From positions 244,001 through 308,000 of the forward strand of contig NZ_CP005084.1 of the NCBI RefSeq assembly GCF_001563265.1: 64,000 nucleotides of DNA, read 5' to 3'. Source of the DNA: Sphingobium sp. TKS (GTDB lineage: Bacteria; Pseudomonadota; Alphaproteobacteria; Sphingomonadales; Sphingomonadaceae). Shown piece by piece: positions 35,867 to 44,408 of the stretch (its first letter is position 1; each line of letters starts with the position of its first letter). The position numbers and the translations under genes were made by a program. The notes below the pieces were generated by a model. That model had not been told where the DNA came from. It saw nothing but the letters and a program-made list of their open reading frames with translations, and made no database searches.

Positions 35867-36430
35867 CTAACCGAGGAGGTTGCTGAGGATATCGGGGTGG
35901 AAGGCCCAGCCCGCAAAGCCGCACAGGCCCATGAAAAGCCCCATCGCGCCGAACAGCCATGCCGCGATCAGCGCGCCTGAACTTTCCGCCAACGCGGCAA
36001 CCGCGGCGATCGAAATCGCGGTCGATATCAGCGCATCGCTCGCATCAAACTGATCGTCATGCACATTGAGCGCGTCATAACGATCCGAAAATTGCTGCGC
36101 CTGCCGGGCAAGAAGCGGCGCCGCCGCCTGATATTTGACAATCTCTCCCTGAAGTGAAACCAGCGTCGTCGCGGCCATGGGGGAAGTTTTTCCATCGAAG
36201 ATCAGGGCAATTTCGGACTGCGCCGTCCTGGCGATATGCCATTTGGTTCTGGTCGCCTGATATTCGCTCCAGCGGTCGACAGAGTCAGCCTTGGCCTGCT
36301 GCATGGCCTGAACGATATTGCCGTCCTTGATGTTGCACAGGCCCATGGCGACCGAGAGGATGACGACAGTCATCGCCACCCGACGGTTGAGTGTCTTGTC
36401 CTTGGCTTCGGCACTGACTTCGAGTTCCAT
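35867..36430 (-). CDS. DUF4337 membrane protein
   Basis: 187 residues: a polar start (MELEVSAEAKDKTLNRRVAM), one N-terminal helix (VVILSVAMGLCNIKDGNIVQ), a central coiled region (about 55-120) rich in Ala/Gln, and two C-terminal helices (ISIAAVAALAESSGALIAAW and GAMGLFMGLCGFAGWAF). This matches DUF4337, a family of unknown function. It is convergent with the phosphodiesterase gene across 14 bases and in the same direction as the cytochrome operon, 92 bases downstream of it. Confidence 0.8.
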   Translation of the reverse strand: MELEVSAEAKDKTLNRRVAMTVVILSVAMGLCNIKDGNIVQAMQQAKADSVDRWSEYQATRTKWHIARTAQSEIALIFDGKTSPMAATTLVSLQGEIVKYQAAAPLLARQAQQFSDRYDALNVHDDQFDASDALISTAISIAAVAALAESSGALIAAWLFGAMGLFMGLCGFAGWAFHPDILSNLLG

Positions 36431-36522
36431 CGGACGACCCTTTGAACGTCAGGCAGATCTGGGCTGGATCAATGCGCAACGCCAATGAATTTTAGGTCAT
36501 CCGGGCGACAGAATCCGGGATC

Positions 36523-39500
36523 TTACCGCATCGGCGTCTTCAGGGGCGGGCGCCATCCCTTCATATCCACTTCGTCACTGACCTTGTAGGGAATCCCCTT
36601 GGACGTCAGGAACAGCCGTTCCATCTCCGGCCGGGTGAAGGGCCGTGAGCCGAGCCGTCCGAACACCGCCATCTGTCCACCCGTTTCATCCACCGCCCGA
36701 TCCCGATCCAGCCCTTTCGACAAGGCCAGCGCCGGTGAAGGCGTCCGCGCCCAGGCGATCAGTTCCGGCTTGGGCGCGGGCGAGAAGCCGTAGAAATTGG
36801 GCTGGCTCGCCGGGCTGGTGAGCTGGATCACCTTCATCCCGTTGCGCCCGTCCGCGACATAGGCGAACAGCGACGCATTGGTCGTGCCGACGATCACATC
36901 CTCCACATCGGTCATCTGCCCACCGAACGTCTCCTTGGCATAGACGGACGGTCGTAGCGGGTTGGTGATATTGATGATCGCCAGCCCCTCCGCCTTCGCC
37001 GCGACATAGGCATAGGTGCGGGCCAGATAGATGCGCCGCGCATCGGCGAGCTTCACGGTCGCGGAAGGCACTGCCACCGGATCGGTGAGGCGCGTCACGT
37101 CGAACAGCTTCAACCCTTCGGCGTCCGTGACCCACAGGTAGCGGAACTGGATCGCGCTTGCCCGTGCATCCTTCAACGGACGCACGGCGGCAAGACGCGG
37201 ATGCAACGGATCGCCAAGGTCCACGACCACCAGCCCGGCATCGGCGGTGATATAGGCGATCTGCCCCGCCAACTGGATATGCCGCGCGCCGTTCAGCACG
37301 CCATTGGGGTTCCAGGTGACGGCCCGCTTCAGGAAATTGTTGCGGAACTCGCCATCGGCCATGGTCTCGATATTGACCATGATGAGACCCTCGACACTGT
37401 CCGTCACCGCCGCATAGCTGTAGATCGGCAGGAACGGCTGCTCCTGGTTGATCTCGCGTAGTTCCTTGGTGTTGCGGAGCGGATTGATCGGCTGGTTCGT
37501 GGCCAGCGCCATGCAGGTCGCGTTTTTCGAAGGGACGCCCGCATTATGGCCGAGCTTCGAGAACGGCCCGCTCACTATCGGCTCTGAAAAACCCTTGTTT
37601 GCGATGGACGCCACGTCATAGACGCGGAAACCGCCCTTCCCCTCCGCCACATACATATATTCGCCGCGCAGTTGCAGGCAGCCGACGCGATCCGCCGTGC
37701 CCTTCACGACATTGCGGAATTCTTCCACGGCATGCGTTTCACCCGAAGCCTTTTTGTCGAAGAACTTTCCGCGCACCCAATTCTTGAGTTCGCGCTTGTT
37801 TTGATCGACATGCAGCTTCCAATAGTCGGGATAGGCATATTTCTGGAGATAACTGCCGATCACCGCCTGCGGCTCATCCCATTCGGTGACGCGGATCGCC
37901 TCGAACCCGCCTTCCAGGCCGGTCCAGGCATTCAGCCCCACGAAGTTCACGAAATTGGTGCCGAGCAGCAGCAACTGCGACATGATCGCGTTATTGTCAT
38001 CCTTTGCCGACAAATGGCAGTCGGAACAGGTCTTCGTCTCGGTCCGGCGCACCGTATGCGGGAAATGGGGTGCGAACGCCTGAGACGAAAAGCCGATGCC
38101 GGACACCGGCGGCTGCTGGATATAGATGCGCTCCCGGTTGATATTGGTGGAGGACAAGATCAGCGCCGATGTCGACCGGACCGGGGCGGTTTCATTGCCC
38201 TTGGTGGTCATATGCTTGCCGAGTTGGAACATCTCGTCGCGCGCGACCTGCGGGTTATAGGTCGCGAAGTTGCGCGTCTCCTCCCCGTCATAATGGTGGA
38301 GCGTCGTCTTCCAGTTCGCCTCGATCGGCAAGTGACAGCCGCCGCAACTGGTCGTCCAGCTCAAATGGCAGGTGAAGCAGGCCATATTGTCGTCGCCATG
38401 GGCGCGATCTTCCTTCGCGACGCCGGGACCGAAGGTAAAGCTGCCATCCTCCGCGCCCGACCGGCTCATCAGCTTGGCCCGCGCCGCCTTGGCGTTGAAG
38501 TGCGGATTGGCCGGATCGACCGAATCCTTCACCAGGCTGACTTCCCATTCCAGCTTCGGGTCGACAATCGACCGCTGGATCAGCCGCTGCCGGCCGCTGG
38601 CGTCGAAATACCATTCGAAACGCCGCTTGCCATCCGGATTGCGGAGCAGCGCCAGGTTCGTGCCCTTGGGCGGCGCCGCCGGACCGGATGTCAGCAGGGT
38701 CGGATAGGCATCCGCCGTCCCATGGCAGTCCTTGCAGCCGATCTCGATCGCATTCGCCACCTCGCCATAGATGAAGCCATTGCCGTGGCTATCCTGCGCG
38801 AAATGGCAGTCTGCGCATTGCAGACCCTTTTCGGCGTGGATGTCCATCAGGTGCACGGCCTTGCCGGGGTTGGCGCCGGGCTGGACGAACTTGCCCTCCC
38901 CCTTTTTGCGCCACTTTTCCGGATCATCGGGCGAGACGACCTTGCCGTCGGCGTCGAGCAGATTGCCCTCGCGATCCCGCTTGAAGACGCCGCGGAAGTT
39001 CCAGCCATGGCCGTGATAGTCAGCGAACTGCGTATCCTTGGCCTTGTCGTTCAGATCATAGACATTGCGCAGGAAATCCAGGTCCGACCATTTGCCGCGC
39101 GGTCCCGCCCCTTCGGGATTGCGTTCCAAAGTCTGGTGAACTTCAGCGGCGGTGGGATATTTCTGCTTTTCCGGCCACATCAGCGGCGCGTCGGACTCAT
39201 AGTCCCACATGGTATAGCCCAGATAGCTGTTCAGGAAGATATTGGGCTGATGCATGTGGCAGTTCATGCACTGCGCGGTCGGGATCGCGCGGGTGAATGC
39301 GTGGCGGATCGGATGACCGCTTTCCTTGACGGCGCCGACAGAGTGATCGGGCTCGATCGTTTCGCCATGGGAGCCTTTCAACCCGCCATGGCTGACTTTG
39401 TTCGCGATGGTGGGATCGACCGTGGCGGTCTGCCCGTCGCGGCCATATTGGGCATAGATCAGGCTGTGGCGCGGCTCGCGGTCATTGGCATAGACGACAT

Positions 39501-40611
39501 GACAGCCCGAGCAGCCCGAATGGCGATAGTCGCCCGGCTGATCGTTGGTGCCCATGAACCACATATAGGGATCGTTGAGGCGGGTCTTGTGCAGGTTCAG
39601 CACCGGGATCGCGACGCGCAGGCCCGTGCCGGGGCCACGGCTCGATTGCTTGAGGTCGGGGCGGCCCGGCTCCTCCAGCCGCTGGATGGAGCCGGTTGGA
39701 TTGGGCAGGCCGATTTCCGGGAACTGCGTGCCGATATTGCGCCCGCCGCGTTCGAACACGCGGAAGACGTCGCCTGGAGGCACCACCTGCCATTGCGGCA
39801 GTGGATAAAGCTCGGCCAACGCGCCGCGTGTCTTCTGCTCGGCGGTCAGCGTGCCGGGCGGGCTGCCGGGCGAGACGATCTTCGCGGGTTTGCCGTCCTT
39901 GGTATAGGCTTCCCCGAAAATGTAGTTCTTGTAGGGAACGATGCCGTTATTATAGGCCGCACCGCCCCACAGCATCGCGCCCGATGCCATCAGCGAGCGC
40001 TCCGCCGCTTCGATCACCTGCATATGGCAGGAACCGCAGGCGTCCCGCGCTACGCGATAGTCGCTGGGATTGACGAAGCGGACGAACTCGGGCGCCTCCC
40101 GGTTGAGCAGCGTATAGGTCCGCTGCGGATTGGCGGAGGAGGGATAGTGCCAGCTTTTGGGATAGCGGGGCAGCACATGCGCCTTCTCCCGCGCCGCGAC
40201 ATAGGCGGGGTCGTCGAAACCCAGGGCCGGATCGCCGCGCACCGCCGCATTGCCGCCATGGCAGTCGGTGCAGCCCAGCATTACCGCCGGCGTCGCATGC
40301 ATGGATGGCTCGTCGGTCTTGGTATGGCAGCTATAGCAGCCGTCGGATTTGGCCGCGACCTGATCGGCGGTCTGGCTCATCGGCGCGGGCGGCGCGGGGG
40401 TGTAATGGCGCTCGACGGGCTTTTCCGCGTCGGAGGCGTGGAGGATGGCGACGGGCAACAGCAACGCCGCTAGCACCAAAATGCCGACGCCCAAGATCGT
40501 CATTCCCGCGAAGGCGGGAATCCATCTCCCAGCCTTTCGCCTAGACGCACCGTCGGAGATGGATTCCCGCCTTCGCGGGAATGACGAAAGAGTGTTGAAG
40601 AGCGCGCGCAT
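36523..40611 (-). CDS. Ten-CXXCH cytochrome c with C-terminal LVIVD beta-propeller
   Basis: Exported protein of about 1362 residues. Ten CXXCH heme sites lie in the first 900 residues (CYSCH, CTDCH, CGSCH, CSGCH, CMNCH, CADCH, CKDCH, CFTCH, CGGCH, CSDCH). The last 400 residues hold at least five LVIVD-type propeller repeats, for example EYMYVAEGKGGFRVYDVASI, QIAYITADAGLVVVDLGDPL and TYAYVAAKAEGLAIINITNP. The ATG at 40611 overlaps the upstream stop (TGATG). The first 38 or so residues are largely coded by a palindromic repeat (40498-40586), after which comes the hydrophobic signal (ILGVGILVLAALLLPVAIL). A start at 40503, inside the repeat, is the alternative. Last gene of the operon; probably periplasmic or outer-membrane associated. 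Confidence 0.88.
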   Translation of the reverse strand: MRALFNTLSSFPRRRESISDGASRRKAGRWIPAFAGMTILGVGILVLAALLLPVAILHASDAEKPVERHYTPAPPAPMSQTADQVAAKSDGCYSCHTKTDEPSMHATPAVMLGCTDCHGGNAAVRGDPALGFDDPAYVAAREKAHVLPRYPKSWHYPSSANPQRTYTLLNREAPEFVRFVNPSDYRVARDACGSCHMQVIEAAERSLMASGAMLWGGAAYNNGIVPYKNYIFGEAYTKDGKPAKIVSPGSPPGTLTAEQKTRGALAELYPLPQWQVVPPGDVFRVFERGGRNIGTQFPEIGLPNPTGSIQRLEEPGRPDLKQSSRGPGTGLRVAIPVLNLHKTRLNDPYMWFMGTNDQPGDYRHSGCSGCHVVYANDREPRHSLIYAQYGRDGQTATVDPTIANKVSHGGLKGSHGETIEPDHSVGAVKESGHPIRHAFTRAIPTAQCMNCHMHQPNIFLNSYLGYTMWDYESDAPLMWPEKQKYPTAAEVHQTLERNPEGAGPRGKWSDLDFLRNVYDLNDKAKDTQFADYHGHGWNFRGVFKRDREGNLLDADGKVVSPDDPEKWRKKGEGKFVQPGANPGKAVHLMDIHAEKGLQCADCHFAQDSHGNGFIYGEVANAIEIGCKDCHGTADAYPTLLTSGPAAPPKGTNLALLRNPDGKRRFEWYFDASGRQRLIQRSIVDPKLEWEVSLVKDSVDPANPHFNAKAARAKLMSRSGAEDGSFTFGPGVAKEDRAHGDDNMACFTCHLSWTTSCGGCHLPIEANWKTTLHHYDGEETRNFATYNPQVARDEMFQLGKHMTTKGNETAPVRSTSALILSSTNINRERIYIQQPPVSGIGFSSQAFAPHFPHTVRRTETKTCSDCHLSAKDDNNAIMSQLLLLGTNFVNFVGLNAWTGLEGGFEAIRVTEWDEPQAVIGSYLQKYAYPDYWKLHVDQNKRELKNWVRGKFFDKKASGETHAVEEFRNVVKGTADRVGCLQLRGEYMYVAEGKGGFRVYDVASIANKGFSEPIVSGPFSKLGHNAGVPSKNATCMALATNQPINPLRNTKELREINQEQPFLPIYSYAAVTDSVEGLIMVNIETMADGEFRNNFLKRAVTWNPNGVLNGARHIQLAGQIAYITADAGLVVVDLGDPLHPRLAAVRPLKDARASAIQFRYLWVTDAEGLKLFDVTRLTDPVAVPSATVKLADARRIYLARTYAYVAAKAEGLAIINITNPLRPSVYAKETFGGQMTDVEDVIVGTTNASLFAYVADGRNGMKVIQLTSPASQPNFYGFSPAPKPELIAWARTPSPALALSKGLDRDRAVDETGGQMAVFGRLGSRPFTRPEMERLFLTSKGIPYKVSDEVDMKGWRPPLKTPMR
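40498..40586. repeat. PRRRES/PAFAGMT-type palindromic repeat inside a coding start
   Basis: Perfect inverted repeat: a 32-base arm at 40498-40529 (begins CGTCATTCCCGCGAAGGCGG) and its exact reverse complement at 40555-40586, separated by 25 bases. Translated, such elements give the well-known SFPRRRESI...WIPAFAGMT peptide. Here it is in frame with the downstream cytochrome and codes for the stretch before its signal-peptide core. Confidence 0.92.
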
Positions 40612-42434
40612 CAATAGCTCAAAATCAAATTGGCAAGCACCGAATAATAATTCCGGTTGCGCTCGCTATTGGTGAAGAGGTCACGAAATCCTGCCCCCGG
40701 CAGCAAAGTCGCGCCCGACAGGCGAAAGACGATATTCTGCGTCGCATGCGGTCGCCAGATCGCCGCCGTCGACAAATCCCAGCCGATCGACTTGGCTATA
40801 CTGCCTTCGTTGCGCAGTGCCTGGAGCGTGGCCGTATTCTGGAACCAGAGATGATTGGCATTGGCCGACAGGCGCAGTTGCGGCATCAGGTCGAAATCCG
40901 CCCCCGCCCCCAACAGCATCGTGCCGGGATTGTTGAAGTTCGACTGCCCCTGCTCCTTGGACGAACGCAGCGAGTTCAAAATGCCGTTACGGCCGTTGAT
41001 GCCGATCACCCGCCCGCCCCCGGCAAAGGGAATGGACTGCCTGATCCAATAGCTCGTATCGGCGCCCGCAAAGACCGGATTCTCGAAAATCGCATCGAAC
41101 CCGTTCTCGCGATTGTCATGAGGGTTGCCATCGCCGCTGGCATAAAGGCCCGACAGGCGAAGCCGCATCCAGTCCTTGTCGTAGCTCGCCTCCGCCGCCG
41201 CGAAAAAAGCCCGGATTTGCGCGGGTTTCGACGTAAAAAAGCTGTTCCGGTCCTCCCCCAGCGCGCCATAGAGCGAAGCCGTCAGGTTCAGCCGCCCGAC
41301 CCGCCCATCGGCATTATAGCCAAGATAGACGACATCATATTCCCGCCCCCGCAAGTCGCCAAGCAGGGCAGGGCGCACCGGAAAGCCGTTATCGTCTATC
41401 TCCACGTTCCGCTTTTCGCGGTTCATATTATAGACGGCCGTGATCTGGCTGGTGAGGCCGGGAACCAGAAAATCCTGCCGATAAAGATTGGCGATAAATA
41501 CCCAATCGTTGCGCGGCGACTGCACGACCGAATTCAACCCGCTATTGGTATCCTTCTCCAATCGCCAAAAGGCCGCCAGATTGAACTGGAAGCGGTTATT
41601 GTCGCGATTGCCGAACAGTCGGATGCCAAGCTGCTGGTCGTTGAACAGGAAACCACGAAAATCCGACTGAAACGGCTGGATACCCACCCGCACCGACCGG
41701 AAATCATAGCGGTCCGACGTGTTGGCGAGGTGATAGTCGACAAAGGCTTCCTGCACGCCCAGAAAATGGTCGGTGCGGTGCGAGGGCTTGGACGGCTCGA
41801 CGAACAGCACGCGCCGTTCGGGCACATTCACATGATTGACGTTGAGCGCCAGCGTCAGCCGATATTCGATCTCCGGCGGCTTGAACGCGGTCGCTCCTTT
41901 GATCAGCGCCACGCCGCCGATGAAAGTCTGGCTCAGCACGACGCTCGCATCCTTGCCGAAGACGTCGAGGCTGCCGGGCCGCTCGGTCGTCTGCACGCCG
42001 ACCGGGATCGGGAAGGTGCGCGGCTCCAGCACCGTGTCGCTCACCGCATTGGCGACGAAGAACCAATCCTCGCCCTTGATCGGCAGCCATTTGACCTTCT
42101 CGCGGTCGATGGGCCGGTCGCCCTTCAGCGTGTTCTGGCCATAGGGATCGAACCAGCGCTCCTTCACCACGCCTAGGCTCTCGATCAAGCGCCAGCGATC
42201 CGGGATCGGCACCTGGTCGGTCGGAAATGCTTCGGGCGGGGGCGCGCGGACGGCGCCCTTATTGTCCTGGGTCACGGCGTCCGGCAGCGGCGCTTCATAG
42301 CCGGGACGGCGGCGGCCCTCTATGGATTGCTGGTCGGCGTCCAATATCTGCTGCCAGTTTTCCGGCGGAGGCGGCGGAACCGGCTCGCCCGGTTGGACCA
42401 GTGCGAACAGCGGCAGGAGTGAAACCAGACCCAT
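40611..42434 (-). CDS. Outer-membrane beta-barrel protein of the cytochrome operon
   Basis: 607 residues. A short signal-like start (MGLVSLLPLFALVQPG) and a Pro-rich segment (PVPPPPPENW) lead into long alternating amphipathic strands ending in aromatic residues, for example YRLTLALNVNHVNV, DFRSVRVGIQPFQSDF and RLNLTASLYGALGE. The end is YYSVLANLILSY, with a terminal aromatic as in outer-membrane barrels. No exact family is recognised. Lying between cytochrome genes, a barrel like this could be the porin of a porin-cytochrome conduit (as MtrB is for MtrA), but it lacks a CXXC start like MtrB's and this is inference. The stop is coupled to the next ATG; four bases separate its start from the upstream stop. 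Confidence 0.7.
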   Translation of the reverse strand: MGLVSLLPLFALVQPGEPVPPPPPENWQQILDADQQSIEGRRRPGYEAPLPDAVTQDNKGAVRAPPPEAFPTDQVPIPDRWRLIESLGVVKERWFDPYGQNTLKGDRPIDREKVKWLPIKGEDWFFVANAVSDTVLEPRTFPIPVGVQTTERPGSLDVFGKDASVVLSQTFIGGVALIKGATAFKPPEIEYRLTLALNVNHVNVPERRVLFVEPSKPSHRTDHFLGVQEAFVDYHLANTSDRYDFRSVRVGIQPFQSDFRGFLFNDQQLGIRLFGNRDNNRFQFNLAAFWRLEKDTNSGLNSVVQSPRNDWVFIANLYRQDFLVPGLTSQITAVYNMNREKRNVEIDDNGFPVRPALLGDLRGREYDVVYLGYNADGRVGRLNLTASLYGALGEDRNSFFTSKPAQIRAFFAAAEASYDKDWMRLRLSGLYASGDGNPHDNRENGFDAIFENPVFAGADTSYWIRQSIPFAGGGRVIGINGRNGILNSLRSSKEQGQSNFNNPGTMLLGAGADFDLMPQLRLSANANHLWFQNTATLQALRNEGSIAKSIGWDLSTAAIWRPHATQNIVFRLSGATLLPGAGFRDLFTNSERNRNYYSVLANLILSY

Positions 42435-42437
42435 CGC

Positions 42438-44408
42438 CTACAGCCCCGCGCAGACATTTTGCGACGAACTGTCGAGGAAAGGCGCAAAGGGGCAGCTCAC
42501 ATAGCGCAGCCGCACCGTCGCATTGCCCAGGTCGACGACGATCTGGTCGGACCGGATCGCGGCCGGCGCATTGCCGATCCCACCCACGCGCGCCCCGGCA
42601 TTGTTGAGCCCGAGGAAGCTGATCATGTCGTCCTGATCGATGCCGTCACCCGACACGCCGATCGCGCCAACCAACATATTGCTGCGATAGATGGGCACGG
42701 AACCAGGGAAGATCTGAATGCCGTTCTGCACCCGGTTCTGATTGGAGACAGTCGGCACCGCCGAGCAACGCTGCGGCGTATCCGCCGCGCTGGCGCCGGT
42801 CACATAGGCGAGATGCGCGGCGAGATCGCCCACCACCAGCGCCGATTGCAATCCGGTGGAGAAGGGATTGAACTGCGCGATGGGTCGCGAGAAGGGGCCA
42901 TTGGGTCGCCCCACCTCTCCATCCGGGAAATAGGGCCGCGACAGATTGCCATTTGCCCGGTCGCTGAACGCATGACGCCCGGTCAGAGCCGAAGGATCGT
43001 TGAGGAAAGTCCTGGCCTTGCCTACGAAAGCCGCAACATCGGCGCTGCTGCTCGCCAGCAGATCGGATGCAGTATGGGAGCCGGAGAAGAAGGCCGCCGT
43101 CCGCGCCTTCTGCAAGCTCACATCCGTGCCGAAGATCGGCGCGTCCGGCGAGCGGACGATGCCCAATGTCTGACCCCGCGTGTCGACCAGGCTGATCGTC
43201 ACCTGCGCCCGGCTGTCTAACGGCTGTCGAATCTGCGCCCGCGCCCGGCTCATGATGGTGAAGGCTTCTTCGAGGATCGCGGTCGCTTCCGCCGCCGTCA
43301 GCGGCTGCGCCACATCGCCCGCATCGGTCGCGGCGCGGATCGGAAAACGGTCATTGCCCGATCCGTCAGTCAGGACGAAGGCGTCGGATTTGGAAAATTC
43401 GGCGGTTCGCGCCCGCCGTACGCCCGATGCTTCGGTGCCATAAGCGACCCCCGCCAGGATCATCGGCGCCGGATCGCCATAATAGCCGCGCACCGCGACC
43501 AGCGCCCCCCCGCTGCCGTTGATGGCGGCAAAGCTCACCGGACCCGTCGCGATCAGACCAGAATAGACCGCATCGGAATAGCGCAGCGACGTGCCGTCCA
43601 CGGTGATGCGATTGGCGCGAATGCCCTCGGGCGCCTCAAAACCAAGCGTCCCGGCGAGCGCAATATATTCCTCGGGATCATTGTCATCGTCGAGGACGTT
43701 GGTGTCGGAACCATAGACTCCATCCGCCATCACGCCGATGCCGCCCACCACCACGCCGTTCTTGTAAAGCGGAAAACCGCCCGGATCAGCCGCCAGCCCC
43801 AGGGGCGAACGCTTCGGCCCGATCATTGCCGTCGCGCCCGATGAAACGAAGCGCGCCGCCAGGTCGGAACAGGGTAACTGGCTGAACTGCACGCCGAACA
43901 ACGGCCCGCTCTCCAGCCCCGCCGTGGTCGGCGCAGGCGGGAAATGTTGCTGCACGATCATACTCGCCGTGCGCGTCGAAAAGGCGTTGCCGCCGCTCGA
44001 CAGATAGGCGCCGGTAATCGCCTTGGCGATGGCGCCGGCCTCGGCCGGGACGGTCAGGTTCTGGGCGTCGATATTGTCGCCATTGGGCGCGGCGCTGGTG
44101 ATCGCGTTCGCCCGCGCGCCAGTCATGCGGAATATGGCCAGCACATTGCCCACCCGGTCCGTGACCGCGATGACGGCGGGTAGATTCCGCGCGCGGGCCT
44201 CCGCCACGGCGTGGGCGACGACCGTTTCGACATCTGCGACCGTCAGCGATTCCTGCGCAGGCGCCGTATAAAGGCTGGTCGGGGTGGGTGTCGGCGTCGG
44301 GCTGGGCGTCGGCGTGCCGCCGCTGCTCCCTCCCCCGCCGCCGCAGGAGGACAGGATCAGCGCTGCACTGACCGTCAGCGCGCTCAGCCGGTGGTGTCTT
44401 CCTCTCAC
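42438..44408 (-). CDS. Lipoprotein with two GlcG/HbpS-type (DUF336) heme-binding domains
   Basis: 656 residues from a GTG that overlaps the upstream stop (GTGA). Signal peptide ends in a lipobox (LSALTVSAALILSSC), followed by a Gly/Ser run and a PTPSPTPTPTPT spacer. Two GlcG/HbpS-like domains follow, the first from about residue 55 (LTVADVETVVAHAVAEARAR, then VIAVTDRVGNVLAIFRM) and the second from about residue 370 (LTAAEATAILEEAFTIM, then TISLVDTRGQTLGIVR). Both show the ...GxP(I/L)Y(K/R)...(V/L)GxIGV turn, FPLYKNGVVVGGIGVMADG and VPIYRSNMLVGAIGVSGDG. HbpS-type proteins bind heme; in this operon it may handle heme or act as a surface redox accessory. Duplicated and lipidated forms are uncommon to my knowledge. 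Confidence 0.8.
   Translation of the reverse strand: MRGRHHRLSALTVSAALILSSCGGGGGSSGGTPTPSPTPTPTPTSLYTAPAQESLTVADVETVVAHAVAEARARNLPAVIAVTDRVGNVLAIFRMTGARANAITSAAPNGDNIDAQNLTVPAEAGAIAKAITGAYLSSGGNAFSTRTASMIVQQHFPPAPTTAGLESGPLFGVQFSQLPCSDLAARFVSSGATAMIGPKRSPLGLAADPGGFPLYKNGVVVGGIGVMADGVYGSDTNVLDDDNDPEEYIALAGTLGFEAPEGIRANRITVDGTSLRYSDAVYSGLIATGPVSFAAINGSGGALVAVRGYYGDPAPMILAGVAYGTEASGVRRARTAEFSKSDAFVLTDGSGNDRFPIRAATDAGDVAQPLTAAEATAILEEAFTIMSRARAQIRQPLDSRAQVTISLVDTRGQTLGIVRSPDAPIFGTDVSLQKARTAAFFSGSHTASDLLASSSADVAAFVGKARTFLNDPSALTGRHAFSDRANGNLSRPYFPDGEVGRPNGPFSRPIAQFNPFSTGLQSALVVGDLAAHLAYVTGASAADTPQRCSAVPTVSNQNRVQNGIQIFPGSVPIYRSNMLVGAIGVSGDGIDQDDMISFLGLNNAGARVGGIGNAPAAIRSDQIVVDLGNATVRLRYVSCPFAPFLDSSSQNVCAGL

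Noticed and set aside
37672..40473. 933-codon open frame opposite the decaheme gene
   Set aside because: No family features, lies entirely over a gene with ten CXXCH motifs and propeller repeats.
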